Shown: positions 1 through 7,880 of the stretch, in pieces
Layout of the letters: the number at the start of each line of letters is the position of its first letter
Position numbering within the stretch: position 1 is the stretch's first letter
Origin: Acidobacteriota bacterium
GTDB taxonomy: Bacteria > Acidobacteriota > Blastocatellia > RBC074
Assembly: GCA_016710075.1 (NCBI GenBank)
Contig: JADJLO010000038.1
Span: forward strand, 62,001 to 126,000
Length of the DNA stretch: 64,000 bases
Reading direction: 5' to 3'
Translations under genes and position numbers: made by a program
The notes under the pieces: generated by a model
Database searches by the model: none
What the model saw: the letters and a program-made list of their open reading frames with translations, nothing else
Told to the model about the DNA's origin: nothing

Positions 1-1
1 A

Positions 2-358
2 ATCGGCAGGAAACTCGGGCTCACGCGCGAACAGATACTTGGATCGACAGGAGAGAAAACCAGAAACAGTTCAGCCGGTTCGCAAAATGAGTTGAGCGAA
101 AAGTTGCTGACCAGGATGCTTCAGGTCAAACTTGCCGCGGCGCAGGGCGGTCTCGTGCCGCTCAGCGAGTTGTGGCAATCCCTGCAGAAAGAGGGCTGGG
201 ACAAGTCCAGCTTCGATCGACTCGTTCTCAACCTTGCCGATAATTACCGGGTTTCGCTGCACAGGCACAACTTCCCTGCCAGCCTGACCGAAGAGGAGAA
301 GGCGGGGCTGGTGGCGGACGATCTGGGGAATTATTATGTCGGCATAGCGCTGAGGTAA
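2..358 (+). CDS. C-terminal part of a larger protein, winged-helix-like tail (5' cut by window edge)
   Basis: The frame is open from base 2 without a stop, so the gene begins upstream; an internal TTG at 92 is probably not the real start. The visible 118 residues include a Ser/Asn/Gly-rich linker followed by about 85 residues that read like a winged-helix domain (L-TRMLQVKLA, PLSELWQSL, SFDRLVLNLAD), ending in YYVGIALR. The gene lies 66 bp (to the ATG at 425) upstream of an ATPase gene that itself overlaps a nuclease-FtsK gene, so the three are probably one operon. The product is not recognised. Such tails are typical of DNA-binding or regulatory ends of large defence or partition proteins, but that is inference. 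Confidence 0.6.
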   Translation: MGRKLGLTREQILGSTGEKTRNSSAGSQNELSEKLLTRMLQVKLAAAQGGLVPLSELWQSLQKEGWDKSSFDRLVLNLADNYRVSLHRHNFPASLTEEEKAGLVADDLGNYYVGIALR

Positions 359-424
359 ATTCAGCCATAATGTCAAACTGACAGTAGAACATTATTTCGT
401 TTGTTCAGTAATCCTTGGTTTAGC

Positions 425-2461
425 ATGAAATCTCTGGCGTCGATCACCAATCCATTTCGCAGTGCAATTGTCTCGGATCCGTGGCACTGGGACGTAGTTG
501 ACGTCCCTGAAATTCACAAGGAGGCATTCGATCTTTGCCGCAGCTCACTCGATTATGTCAGAAACGAGCACCAATCGACCTCGGTGCTGATCTATGGTGA
601 AGCGGGAAGCGGAAAGACTCATTTGCTGGCGCGGCTTCAGGCCTATCTGGCGGGCCACCTGACAATCTACGGGCAGGCGCCGGCGGCGGTTTTTGTATCA
701 GTCAGGTTGCAGACCAGTCCGCAGATGATCTGGCGCCATCTGAGGAACAAGCTGGGCGAGGATCTGTTGCGGCCGACGGCGGACGGACGCTCGCAGCTTG
801 AAAGAATCCTGCTGCCCAGAATCGCTGCCGTGTGCCCGGATATTGGCGAGCCCGGAAGCTGGCTTGAGCGGGTTCAGCGTGAAGCCCGCAACTCATCCGC
901 GGCATCGGCGGCAACAGACGAGATGGAAGACGTGCTGGACAGGCTCGATCAGCAGACCCGTCTCGATGATCGCGATCTGATGGTCGTCATCGGACATCTG
1001 CTGCTCGGCAGATTTCGCCGTGATGCGCGAGCATGGCTCCGGGGAGACTCACTGCCGGAGAACTCACTCAGACAGCTTGGATTGAACGCCGATCAGGACT
1101 ATGAAGCCGAAGAACGTGCCAGGCGCATGGTTCTAAGTCTGACCAGGCTGACTGGTCCGGATATCCCGCTCGTCATCTGCTTCGATCAGGTTGAAGCGCT
1201 GCAATCGCATCAGAGCGATCTCGCCGGCCTTTATAAATACGGCCAGATGATCGGTTTTCTCAGGGACGAAACCTCCAACACGCTGCTGATCTCCTGCATT
1301 CTCTCGACCTTTCTCTCGACGCTCAAACAGGCGATCATCAGTTCAGATCTCGACCGGCTGGCGCTTGCCGGCGAACGCAATCTGGCGAGCCTGACACCGG
1401 GCGAGGCCAAACGGTTGGTCGAGGCGAGACTCAATTCAAGCGCTGAGATGCGCGAGGTTCGCCCCGCCGGACTCGACAGATTCTGGCCATTGAAGGAAGC
1501 GGACATTGACGAAGCGCTTCGCCTCAGAAAAAATACCCCGCGCCTGCTGCTCTCATATTGCGCAGAGAAATTCGATCTCGCATGGCGTCCCGACTCGTTG
1601 AATGAAACGTTGCCGGTCGAGGATTTTCTCAATCAGAACATCGAAGAGCGTCTTGAACAATCGGCTGCTACTGCATCCGCGGAACAGGCCGATCAAATCC
1701 TGACCCATGGGTTGCCCATTCTTTTGAGGTTATCGAAGCCTGCCTGGGAATCGCGTGTCATCGAACGTTTTCGCGATGCCGACATGGTATTTGAGAGCCC
1801 ACGCGGGCGCATCACCATCATCCTGTGCAATCACAGAAACATGACCAGCCTTGCCGGAAGGCTCCGGCGGCTGCGAGATCAGATCGGCGAGGAGGTGCTC
1901 GAAGATTCGACCAGGGAGAAGCTCATTCTGCTCCGCGACGCAAGGCTTCCCATTGGAACACACGCAAGGAAGACTCGCGAGCACCGCGAACAACTGCTCG
2001 CTCGTGGATTTCAATGGGTCAACGCTTCATCCGAAATGATTGCGGCGCTCGATGCCCTGCGCGGCCTGATCTCGGACACCAAAGCCGGAGACCTCTCCTG
2101 CAATGGCGAATCGATTTCAATTTCGAGCGTCCAGGAATGGTTGATGGCCAATCTCGATCGAAAACTGTCGCCGTTGCGGGAACTGCTCGATGAGATACTC
2201 CCTGAAAACAGCGGCTTCAATGATGATGATTTCGAAATCTGCGACGATCTCAATGAATTGCTGCACAATCACCATCTGGTATCGGTGACTGATGCGGCTT
2301 TCAGGCTGGGCTGCGATGAAGCTCGGATAGAATCGCTTGCCCGTCTTCATCCGGAACGTTTCGGGCTGCTCAACGGCCCGCCGGCGGTGCTCTTTCAACT
2401 GACGCTGCAGGCGCCTGACAGCGCGGACAAGCCAGGCAAGGCGATCCAGGAGGTCCGCTGA
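425..2461 (+). CDS. AAA-type P-loop ATPase (STAND/ORC-like), middle gene of the FtsK-nuclease operon
   Basis: A protein of about 678 residues from the ATG at 425; an in-frame TTG at 401 would add eight residues, and neither has a clear ribosome site. Walker A GEAGSGKT is at about residues 58-65. A Walker B-like LVICFDQ is near residue 250, followed by a sensor-like stretch (TLLISCILSTF) and an arginine-rich helical region. This order fits an ATP-dependent loader or switch of the AAA/ORC or STAND type. The C-terminal half is helical, with a winged-helix-like end (VSVTDAAFRLGCDEARIESLA). Its TGA overlaps the next gene's ATG by one base, so the two are translationally coupled. No family name is recognised with confidence. 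A role as the motor or regulator of a nuclease complex is inferred from context. Confidence 0.7.
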   Translation: MKSLASITNPFRSAIVSDPWHWDVVDVPEIHKEAFDLCRSSLDYVRNEHQSTSVLIYGEAGSGKTHLLARLQAYLAGHLTIYGQAPAAVFVSVRLQTSPQMIWRHLRNKLGEDLLRPTADGRSQLERILLPRIAAVCPDIGEPGSWLERVQREARNSSAASAATDEMEDVLDRLDQQTRLDDRDLMVVIGHLLLGRFRRDARAWLRGDSLPENSLRQLGLNADQDYEAEERARRMVLSLTRLTGPDIPLVICFDQVEALQSHQSDLAGLYKYGQMIGFLRDETSNTLLISCILSTFLSTLKQAIISSDLDRLALAGERNLASLTPGEAKRLVEARLNSSAEMREVRPAGLDRFWPLKEADIDEALRLRKNTPRLLLSYCAEKFDLAWRPDSLNETLPVEDFLNQNIEERLEQSAATASAEQADQILTHGLPILLRLSKPAWESRVIERFRDADMVFESPRGRITIILCNHRNMTSLAGRLRRLRDQIGEEVLEDSTREKLILLRDARLPIGTHARKTREHREQLLARGFQWVNASSEMIAALDALRGLISDTKAGDLSCNGESISISSVQEWLMANLDRKLSPLRELLDEILPENSGFNDDDFEICDDLNELLHNHHLVSVTDAAFRLGCDEARIESLARLHPERFGLLNGPPAVLFQLTLQAPDSADKPGKAIQEVR

Positions 2462-4284
2462 TGACGGTCCATCTGCAGGTTCGCGATGTTAGATCTGCCA
2501 TTTACTCAGCTACAGGCGGTGTCCGGAGCGCCGGCACCGGCGCTCCGTCCGCCGCGCTTCTGGGCCAGGTGTTCCACGACGTATTCGGGAACCTGGTCGG
2601 AGGTGACGCGCGCCTCAATTTTCATGCGGCACTTGATGAAGCCGAACCAGATCTCGATGAATGGAAACGCGTCCTTGTCAGGCATGCCTATCTCAATCTT
2701 GTCGGCCCGAGGCTGCAGCAGCATCATGCGCTGCTTCATCATCTGACCGATCAGGTGCTGACCTTCTGGGACAGCATCCACGAATTATGCGACTGGCTGG
2801 CGGAACTGCTCTGGAACCTTCGCCTCAAAGGCGATGAGGATCTCGAACTGGCGGGATCTATCCTCCTCGAAGAGCGGCTCGTCTGGGAGCTGCGGGAAAG
2901 CGATTGGACCGACAGCGTCAGAATGACCGGAACTGCGGATGCAATCTGGCGTATTCCGGGCAACGGGCAATGGTGCATCATCGAACTCAAAACCGGACGC
3001 ACTTCACCTGAAGCCGATTTGGCGCAGGCCTGCCTCTATCACCAGATGCTGACGGCATCCGGTGAACAGATCTCCGGATCTCTTGCGGTCATCAGCTTCG
3101 AACCCCAAAAACATGAACAGTTTTACTCGACCGCCAATCTCTCCAACGCTCAAACAAGCCTCAAACAGCTGATCGCAAGGATCGCCGGGGTCATCGTTGA
3201 TGCCGGCACGAAAGTAACCTCAAAGGAAAAAACAGAAAAGAAATCCGAAAGCCACGAAATCGGCAGTCAACTGATCGACACCCTCAGAGAGTACGGCGTT
3301 GAGATCAGCCTTGACGGAGCGGCTATTGTCGGACCGGCTTTTATCCGGTTCCCGATTTCGCTTGGCACGAGGGTCAAACTTCGCTCGGTCGAACAATTAT
3401 CAAAAGAGATCCAGGTCAGGTTAAAACTCGACTCCCCTCCCCGCATCGGCACCGAAGCAGGCCGCGTGATTATCGATCTGCAGCGTCGCGACCGTCAGAC
3501 CGTCTTATTCAGCGAAATCAGATCTCAGCTTCCCAAAGCGGACGCTCTCACCGGATGCTCGCAGGCTCCCCTGGGTGTCGATATCAACGGCAGGCTGAAA
3601 TTAATCGATTTCGCCCGGCCTGAAGACGCTCATCTACTGGTCGCCGGAACGACCGGCAGCGGCAAGAGCGAGTGGCTCAAATCGTTGATCGCAGGGCTCA
3701 TCGCCGCCAACACACCCGAATCCCTTCAACTTGTCCTGATTGATCCCAAGCGCAATGCTTTTAAGTTTTTCGGCGATTCGCCATTTCTCTTCTGCCCGAT
3801 CGTTTACCCGGACGAACGACCCGCCGCTTCGGTCCTCGAAAACCTGGCCGAAGAAATGGACCGACGCTATGAGCTGCTTGGCGAGAAGGGCGATGACTCG
3901 ATCGATTCATATTCCCGGCGCACCGGGAAAAAACTGCCCAGAATATTCTGCATCTGCGACGAGTACGCCGATCTCATCTCCGGCGACAAGAAGACCAGAA
4001 AAGCCATAGAGCAGCAGATTGTCAGGCTCGGACAGAAGGCGCGCGCCGCCGGCATACATCTCATCATCGCCACTCAATATCCGAGCCGCGAAATCATCAA
4101 GGGAGTCCTCGACTCGAACATCCCCGCTCGCGTGGCTCTGCGGATGCAGAAACCCATCGAATCGAAGATGCTGCTCAATCACAACGGCGCCGAGACTCTT
4201 CTTGGAAGGGGTGACCTGCTCTTCAAGGACGTGGGAGAACCCGTCAGGCTGCAGGGAGCCTGGCTCGGGGAATTCCAGGTTTAA
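2461..4284 (+). CDS. RecB/Cas4-like PD-(D/E)XK nuclease fused to FtsK/SpoIIIE-type DNA translocase
   Basis: The protein has 607 residues and a strong ribosome site (CAGGAGGTC) before its ATG. The N-terminal part carries a RecB/Cas4-like nuclease signature: D160 in GTADAIW, E175-x-K177 in IIELKTG, and a QACLYHQM helix at 189-196. A middle domain (about 260-370) resembles the FtsK alpha/beta adaptor. The C-terminal motor has Walker A GTTGSGKS at 396-403, Walker B ICDE at 498-501 and the FtsK-family IATQYPS motif. It lacks FtsK membrane helices and a gamma domain, so it is cytosolic and not the cell-division FtsK. The fusion suggests a translocase that delivers DNA to its own nuclease, as in antiphage systems. 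Its 3' end overlaps the convergent next gene by about 40 bp. Confidence 0.85.
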   Translation: MTVHLQVRDVRSAIYSATGGVRSAGTGAPSAALLGQVFHDVFGNLVGGDARLNFHAALDEAEPDLDEWKRVLVRHAYLNLVGPRLQQHHALLHHLTDQVLTFWDSIHELCDWLAELLWNLRLKGDEDLELAGSILLEERLVWELRESDWTDSVRMTGTADAIWRIPGNGQWCIIELKTGRTSPEADLAQACLYHQMLTASGEQISGSLAVISFEPQKHEQFYSTANLSNAQTSLKQLIARIAGVIVDAGTKVTSKEKTEKKSESHEIGSQLIDTLREYGVEISLDGAAIVGPAFIRFPISLGTRVKLRSVEQLSKEIQVRLKLDSPPRIGTEAGRVIIDLQRRDRQTVLFSEIRSQLPKADALTGCSQAPLGVDINGRLKLIDFARPEDAHLLVAGTTGSGKSEWLKSLIAGLIAANTPESLQLVLIDPKRNAFKFFGDSPFLFCPIVYPDERPAASVLENLAEEMDRRYELLGEKGDDSIDSYSRRTGKKLPRIFCICDEYADLISGDKKTRKAIEQQIVRLGQKARAAGIHLIIATQYPSREIIKGVLDSNIPARVALRMQKPIESKMLLNHNGAETLLGRGDLLFKDVGEPVRLQGAWLGEFQV

Positions 4285-5257
4285 AGTACCTTAAAAACTT
4301 TGATCTTCTTATTACGGCGGCGGCAAGCAGTGGGATCATCAGTTCGTGGTGGCCGGTGATGCTGTACCCCTTGCCTGCTCCATCAGCCACCGGGCGGCGA
4401 ACGACATTGGCGAGTGGCCGGTAGTGCTGGATGAAATCGAAGTTTGCGGTGGTGAAGTTCCGCAGGGGATATCCAAGGTTGCGAATCACTGTGACGGCCT
4501 TGAGGAAGACCTCCGGCATGGTCACGGCCGAACCCAGATTGATGTAGACTCCGCCGTCATCGAGGTCTCTGACGAGCGAGGTGAAGAGCAGAAAATCACG
4601 GTACGAAGCCGCTCCAATAGCCGCGCCGTCAGCGTGCGGGTGAATGTGAATGATGTCCGTTCCAATTGTGATATGAGCGGTCACGGGGATCTTCAGGCGA
4701 TACGCTTCGTGCAGGATCGAATATTGCGCGAATTCAGGCTTTGCCTCGACAAGCATCGCGCCGACCGACTCCCCGGCTCCGCAGTCATTCCTGACGCCGT
4801 CTTTAATCGCCTGGTTGATCATTCTTCCGGTCTCTTCGGCCATGCCGAAGGCGCCGCTGCCAAGCGCACTGTCGACATCTTCGGATGTCCACCCCGCAAC
4901 GGCTATTTCAAAATCGTGAATGATTCCCGATCCGTTCATGGCTATGGCGGAAACAAAACCTCTGCGCATCAGATCGATCAGGATCGGCGCGAGGCCGGTT
5001 TTGATGACATGACCGCCGGCGCCCCAGATGATTGGTCGATTCCGTTCTCGCGCTGAAACAATGGCGGAGGCAACGGCACGCAGGCTGTCGGCGGCGAGAA
5101 TGTTCGGCAGCGAATCGATCAATACCGCCGCGGCAAATGCCTCTTCATCGCTCAAGGGCCTGGCGAAATCCCTGACTGTGACCTTGCTCGGACGTGAAGC
5201 CAGCGGATAGGTCTCGATCCCGGAAAGGTCTATCGGTTTGGACTCGTATATCGACAT
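4244..5257 (-). CDS. Deoxyhypusine-synthase-like (DHS-fold NAD-binding) protein
   Basis: The protein has 337 residues and no signal peptide. It shows a Rossmann-type DHS-like fold pattern: PIIWGAGGHVIKTGL near 95-110, then IAMNGSGIIHDFEIAVAG, TDIIHIHPHADGAAIG, and LGSAVTMPEVFLKA. These resemble the NAD-binding glycine patches of the deoxyhypusine synthase superfamily. Bacteria have no eIF5A, so hypusine synthesis is unlikely and the true substrate is unknown. It starts 17 bp after the stop of the SIS-domain gene, so the two form an operon and probably share a pathway (heptose or sugar-phosphate metabolism is a guess). Its last codons overlap the convergent nuclease-FtsK gene. Confidence 0.6.
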   Translation of the reverse strand: MSIYESKPIDLSGIETYPLASRPSKVTVRDFARPLSDEEAFAAAVLIDSLPNILAADSLRAVASAIVSARERNRPIIWGAGGHVIKTGLAPILIDLMRRGFVSAIAMNGSGIIHDFEIAVAGWTSEDVDSALGSGAFGMAEETGRMINQAIKDGVRNDCGAGESVGAMLVEAKPEFAQYSILHEAYRLKIPVTAHITIGTDIIHIHPHADGAAIGAASYRDFLLFTSLVRDLDDGGVYINLGSAVTMPEVFLKAVTVIRNLGYPLRNFTTANFDFIQHYRPLANVVRRPVADGAGKGYSITGHHELMIPLLAAAVIRRSKFLRYFKPGIPRARLPAA

Positions 5258-5274
5258 AGATTTTTATTGGCCGG

Positions 5275-5868
5275 TCATTCCGGACAGAGTTCGTCCTCGA
5301 TCAACTGACAGATGATATGGCTGATCGTGATATGAACCTCCTGTATTCGCGGTGTTTCGGAATGAGGGACGATCAGCGCCAGATCGACCATGCGTGCAAC
5401 TTTGCCGCCTCCGGCGCCAAGCAGTCCGATTGTTTTGATTCCCATCGATCGGGCCTGCATCACAGCCTCGATAACATTGGGCGAATTCCCGCTCGTTGAG
5501 ATTGCCAGAGCGACGTCCCCCGCGCGACCAAGTGCCTGAATCTGGCGGGCGAAGACGTGATCGAAGGATCGATCATTGCTGATCGCCGTCAGCAGCGAAC
5601 TGTCGGTTGTCAGCGAAATTGCCGGCAGAGCATTCCTTTCGCGCCCCATCTTGAAGGCCAGCTCTGCAGCGATATGCTGCGAATCGGCCGCGGAACCGCC
5701 ATTTCCAAAGATCAACAGCTTCCCGCCCGACCGCATGGAGTCGATGATTAACTGCGCGGCTCGCGCAACATCCCGCGCATGCTCGTCAAAGAAACGTCGC
5801 TTTGCATCGAGGCTCTCATTGGCCATCGCTCGGATTTTTCCAAGATCCTTAAATGTTGCGTCAGTCAT
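5275..5868 (-). CDS. gmhA: SIS-domain sugar-phosphate isomerase, GmhA-like
   Basis: The protein has 197 residues, the usual length for D-sedoheptulose-7-phosphate isomerase. GmhA makes glycero-manno-heptose 7-phosphate for lipopolysaccharide or S-layer heptose. Family hallmarks are visible: FGNGGSAADSQHIAAEL around residues 54-70, ALSISTSGNSPNV-type phosphate loop (here ALAISTSGNSPNVIEA), LLGAGGGKVA, and SETPRIQEVHITISHIICQLIE near the C-terminus, whose Glu and His are the usual catalytic residues. A GGGAAG ribosome site precedes the ATG. It is cotranscribed with the downstream DHS-like gene. The exact sugar substrate cannot be fixed from sequence; related SIS proteins act on other ketose phosphates. 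Confidence 0.85.
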   Translation of the reverse strand: MTDATFKDLGKIRAMANESLDAKRRFFDEHARDVARAAQLIIDSMRSGGKLLIFGNGGSAADSQHIAAELAFKMGRERNALPAISLTTDSSLLTAISNDRSFDHVFARQIQALGRAGDVALAISTSGNSPNVIEAVMQARSMGIKTIGLLGAGGGKVARMVDLALIVPHSETPRIQEVHITISHIICQLIEDELCPE

Positions 5869-6044
5869 GAATGCTTCCCATATCAGATATCCAAAGTATC
5901 ATCATTTTAAACGGCTCGCAGCCCGGTTGGAAATGAGCCGTCCTCTTGACAACCTGTTTTTTCCAACGATTTGCTCTTTGCCGTCATTTTTTCTACTCTT
6001 AGTCACTTGAAACGGCAAAAACCTGGCAGGCGGGAAAGAACAGC

Positions 6045-6380
6045 ATGAAAATACAGTTATTAAACATTGCACACGCGCGATCCGGAGACAAAGGTGACAC
6101 GGCCAACATTGGCCTGATAGCACGCAAGCCGGAATACTATCCGGTACTGGTCAAAGAGGTCACGGCCGAGAGAGTCAAAAATCACTTCAAGGGAATTTGC
6201 AAAGGCGAGGTCGAACGGTTCGAGTTGCCGAACCTCAATTCGCTCAATTTTCTTCTTCACGAAAGCCTTGGCGGAGGCGGAACGGTGTCGTTGAAAACGG
6301 ATCCGCAGGGAAAAACTCTGAGTTCGGCGTTGCTCAGGATGGAAGTTGACGTGGATGAGAAGCTGCTGAAGGCTAAATGA
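6045..6380 (+). CDS. AtuA C-terminal-domain-related small protein
   Basis: The protein has 111 residues and starts after a GGGAAAG ribosome site. The sequence N-I-A-H-A-R-S-G-D-K-G-D-T-A-N-I-G-L at residues 6-23, HFKGICKGEVERFELPNLNSLNF and LHESLGGGGTVSL match the stand-alone form of the C-terminal domain of the AtuA/DUF1446 family. AtuA proteins are linked to acyclic terpene or leucine-type acyl-CoA catabolism, but the biochemical role of this domain is unknown. It stands alone, divergent from gmhA and convergent with the Clp-like ATPase. No acyl-CoA genes adjoin it here. Confidence 0.75.
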   Translation: MKIQLLNIAHARSGDKGDTANIGLIARKPEYYPVLVKEVTAERVKNHFKGICKGEVERFELPNLNSLNFLLHESLGGGGTVSLKTDPQGKTLSSALLRMEVDVDEKLLKAK

Positions 6381-6427
6381 AATACCGGGAGCGCAGGCAC
6401 ACTGCCTGCACTCCGGGCATTTCATTT
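6375..6427. terminator. Long palindrome between convergent genes, likely bidirectional terminator
   Basis: A near-perfect 53-base inverted repeat has outer arms AAATGAAAT / ATTTCATTT and inner arms CCGGGAG-c-GCAGGC and GCCTGC-a-CTCCGG around ACACT. It contains the stop codon of the AtuA-related gene and sits just before the 3' end of the Clp-like gene. The T/A-rich outer arms would give a U-tract on either strand. Confidence 0.7.
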
Positions 6428-7613
6428 ACTGATTCGGATCGTTATTACCCATGCCTGTGGAAGGCGCCGGCTCCGGGGCAGCCAGTGCGACGGAAGCGCC
6501 GCTGCTTTGAGGTGGCTCTTCGCTGTGCCCCTGCCATTCGCTTTCACCGGGGATCAAGGCGCCTCCCTCCTGTTTGGAGAAAACCAGCTTTCCGATCTCC
6601 GGCGAGTAATCGACTACCAGCAGATCGCCTGTCGAAACCTGATTGGTTGCAATCAGATTCGAGAGAGGGTAGACAAGAAAACGCTCGATGGCTCGTTTGA
6701 GGTGGCGTGCACCGTACTTGAAATCGATGCCTTCATCAAGCAGAAAATTCTTGGCGGCATCACTGCACCTGTAGACGAACTTGTCGCCATTCCCCCTCAT
6801 AATCCGGTCCTGAACCGCGTTGAGCTCGATCTCGAGAATCTGCCGAAGATGCTCATCGCGCAGACTGCGGAAGACCACCACCTTGTCTATCCGGTTCATG
6901 AACTCGGGTGAGAATTTTCGCCGGGCAGCCTCGACAGCCGTCCGGTAGATCTTCTGGTCGACTTCCGTATCGATGACTCCGGACTTGGGCGCAAACCCGA
7001 TCCCACCCGAGATCAGTTCGCTCATCTCTCTGGCACCAAGATTCGAAGTCATAATGACCATCGATCTTGAAAAATCCACCCGCCGGTTGTCTCCAAGAGT
7101 CAGCGTCGCTTTATCAAGAATGCCTAGAAGCAACTGCCAGAGCGCATCGCTGGCCTTTTCAATCTCGTCAAACAGAACCAGTGAAAGCTTGACGGTATCG
7201 TTGTGCGACCGGTCAAGATTCTCCTGCGTGAGCATGGGGGATGTTTCCCTGTGACCGAGATATCCCGGAGGCGATCCGATCAGCTTGGCAATCTCGTGCG
7301 AGTGCTGAAACTCTGCACAATCGATCTTCGTGACCATGTTCGGATCGCCGAAGAGAACCTCCGCCGCCGCCTCCACCACGCGGGTCTTTCCGGAACCCGT
7401 GGGACCCAGAAAAAGCAGCGTCCCTACCGGCCTTCCCGGATGCGCCAAGCCGGCCAGATAAATCTGATACAGCCCCGTTATTCGCCTGACGGCGCGATCC
7501 TGTCCCACAATTAACGCAGTCAGTTTGTCTTCAAAATCCTGAGCCTGCGGGCTCTTCAAATCAGGGTTCAAATAGATATTTGAAGTCGCCTGTCTCTGTG
7601 CGGTATTCGTCAT
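6426..7613 (-). CDS. Stand-alone Clp/Hsp100-type AAA+ ATPase
   Basis: The protein has 395 residues and a single AAA+ module resembling the second module of ClpB/ClpC. Walker A GPTGSGKT is at 70-77, the pore-loop region GYLG at 117-120 and Walker B LVLFDEIEKA at 145-154. These are followed by a sensor-1 MTSNLGAREM stretch and the D2-small domain (GARHLKRAIERFLVYPL). It lacks the ClpA/B N-domain, the first AAA module and ClpX's zinc finger. No ClpP-docking IGF-type loop was noticed. The C-terminus is a Gly/Ser/Pro-rich tail. It probably unfolds or remodels a specific protein, with no partner encoded alongside. Similar small Clp-like ATPases occur widely in Acidobacteriota and Myxococcota with unassigned roles. 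Confidence 0.85.
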   Translation of the reverse strand: MTNTAQRQATSNIYLNPDLKSPQAQDFEDKLTALIVGQDRAVRRITGLYQIYLAGLAHPGRPVGTLLFLGPTGSGKTRVVEAAAEVLFGDPNMVTKIDCAEFQHSHEIAKLIGSPPGYLGHRETSPMLTQENLDRSHNDTVKLSLVLFDEIEKASDALWQLLLGILDKATLTLGDNRRVDFSRSMVIMTSNLGAREMSELISGGIGFAPKSGVIDTEVDQKIYRTAVEAARRKFSPEFMNRIDKVVVFRSLRDEHLRQILEIELNAVQDRIMRGNGDKFVYRCSDAAKNFLLDEGIDFKYGARHLKRAIERFLVYPLSNLIATNQVSTGDLLVVDYSPEIGKLVFSKQEGGALIPGESEWQGHSEEPPQSSGASVALAAPEPAPSTGMGNNDPNQ

Positions 7614-7709
7614 TACTCAGTATCTCCCCAGGGATGAGGGCAAAATCATAGACTCCAGGTTCAAATTATCATCATCAACATCATACTCAAACTCAGGGGG
7701 GCTTTCAAT

Positions 7710-7880
7710 CGCATGGAGTTCCGCCTTCGCATGGAGTTCCGCCTTCAGGCGGAACCACAAACGGCGCATGGAGTTCTACTGCATGGAGTTCCGCCTTCAG
7801 GCGGAACCACACACGGCGCATGGAGCACTGTCTTTAGATGGTCTCGTTTGGGGTTCCGCCTGAAGGCGGAACTCCATGCG
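7710..7880. repeat. Cluster of GTTCCGCCT hairpin repeats (REP-like)
   Basis: Two full direct copies and one partial copy of a unit starting GCATGGAGTTCCGCCT lie at about 7710-7726, 7729-7766 and 7780-7817. A fourth copy lies inverted at 7851-7877. Each full unit holds the palindrome GTTCCGCCT-TC-AGGCGGAAC. The cluster fills the gap between the Clp-like gene and nanE, and the inverted copy lies inside the last codons of nanE. Confidence 0.9.

Noticed and set aside
4346..5056. A 236-residue plus-strand frame opposite the DHS-like gene
   Set aside because: It is a mirror of a conserved gene on the other strand with no recognisable domain.
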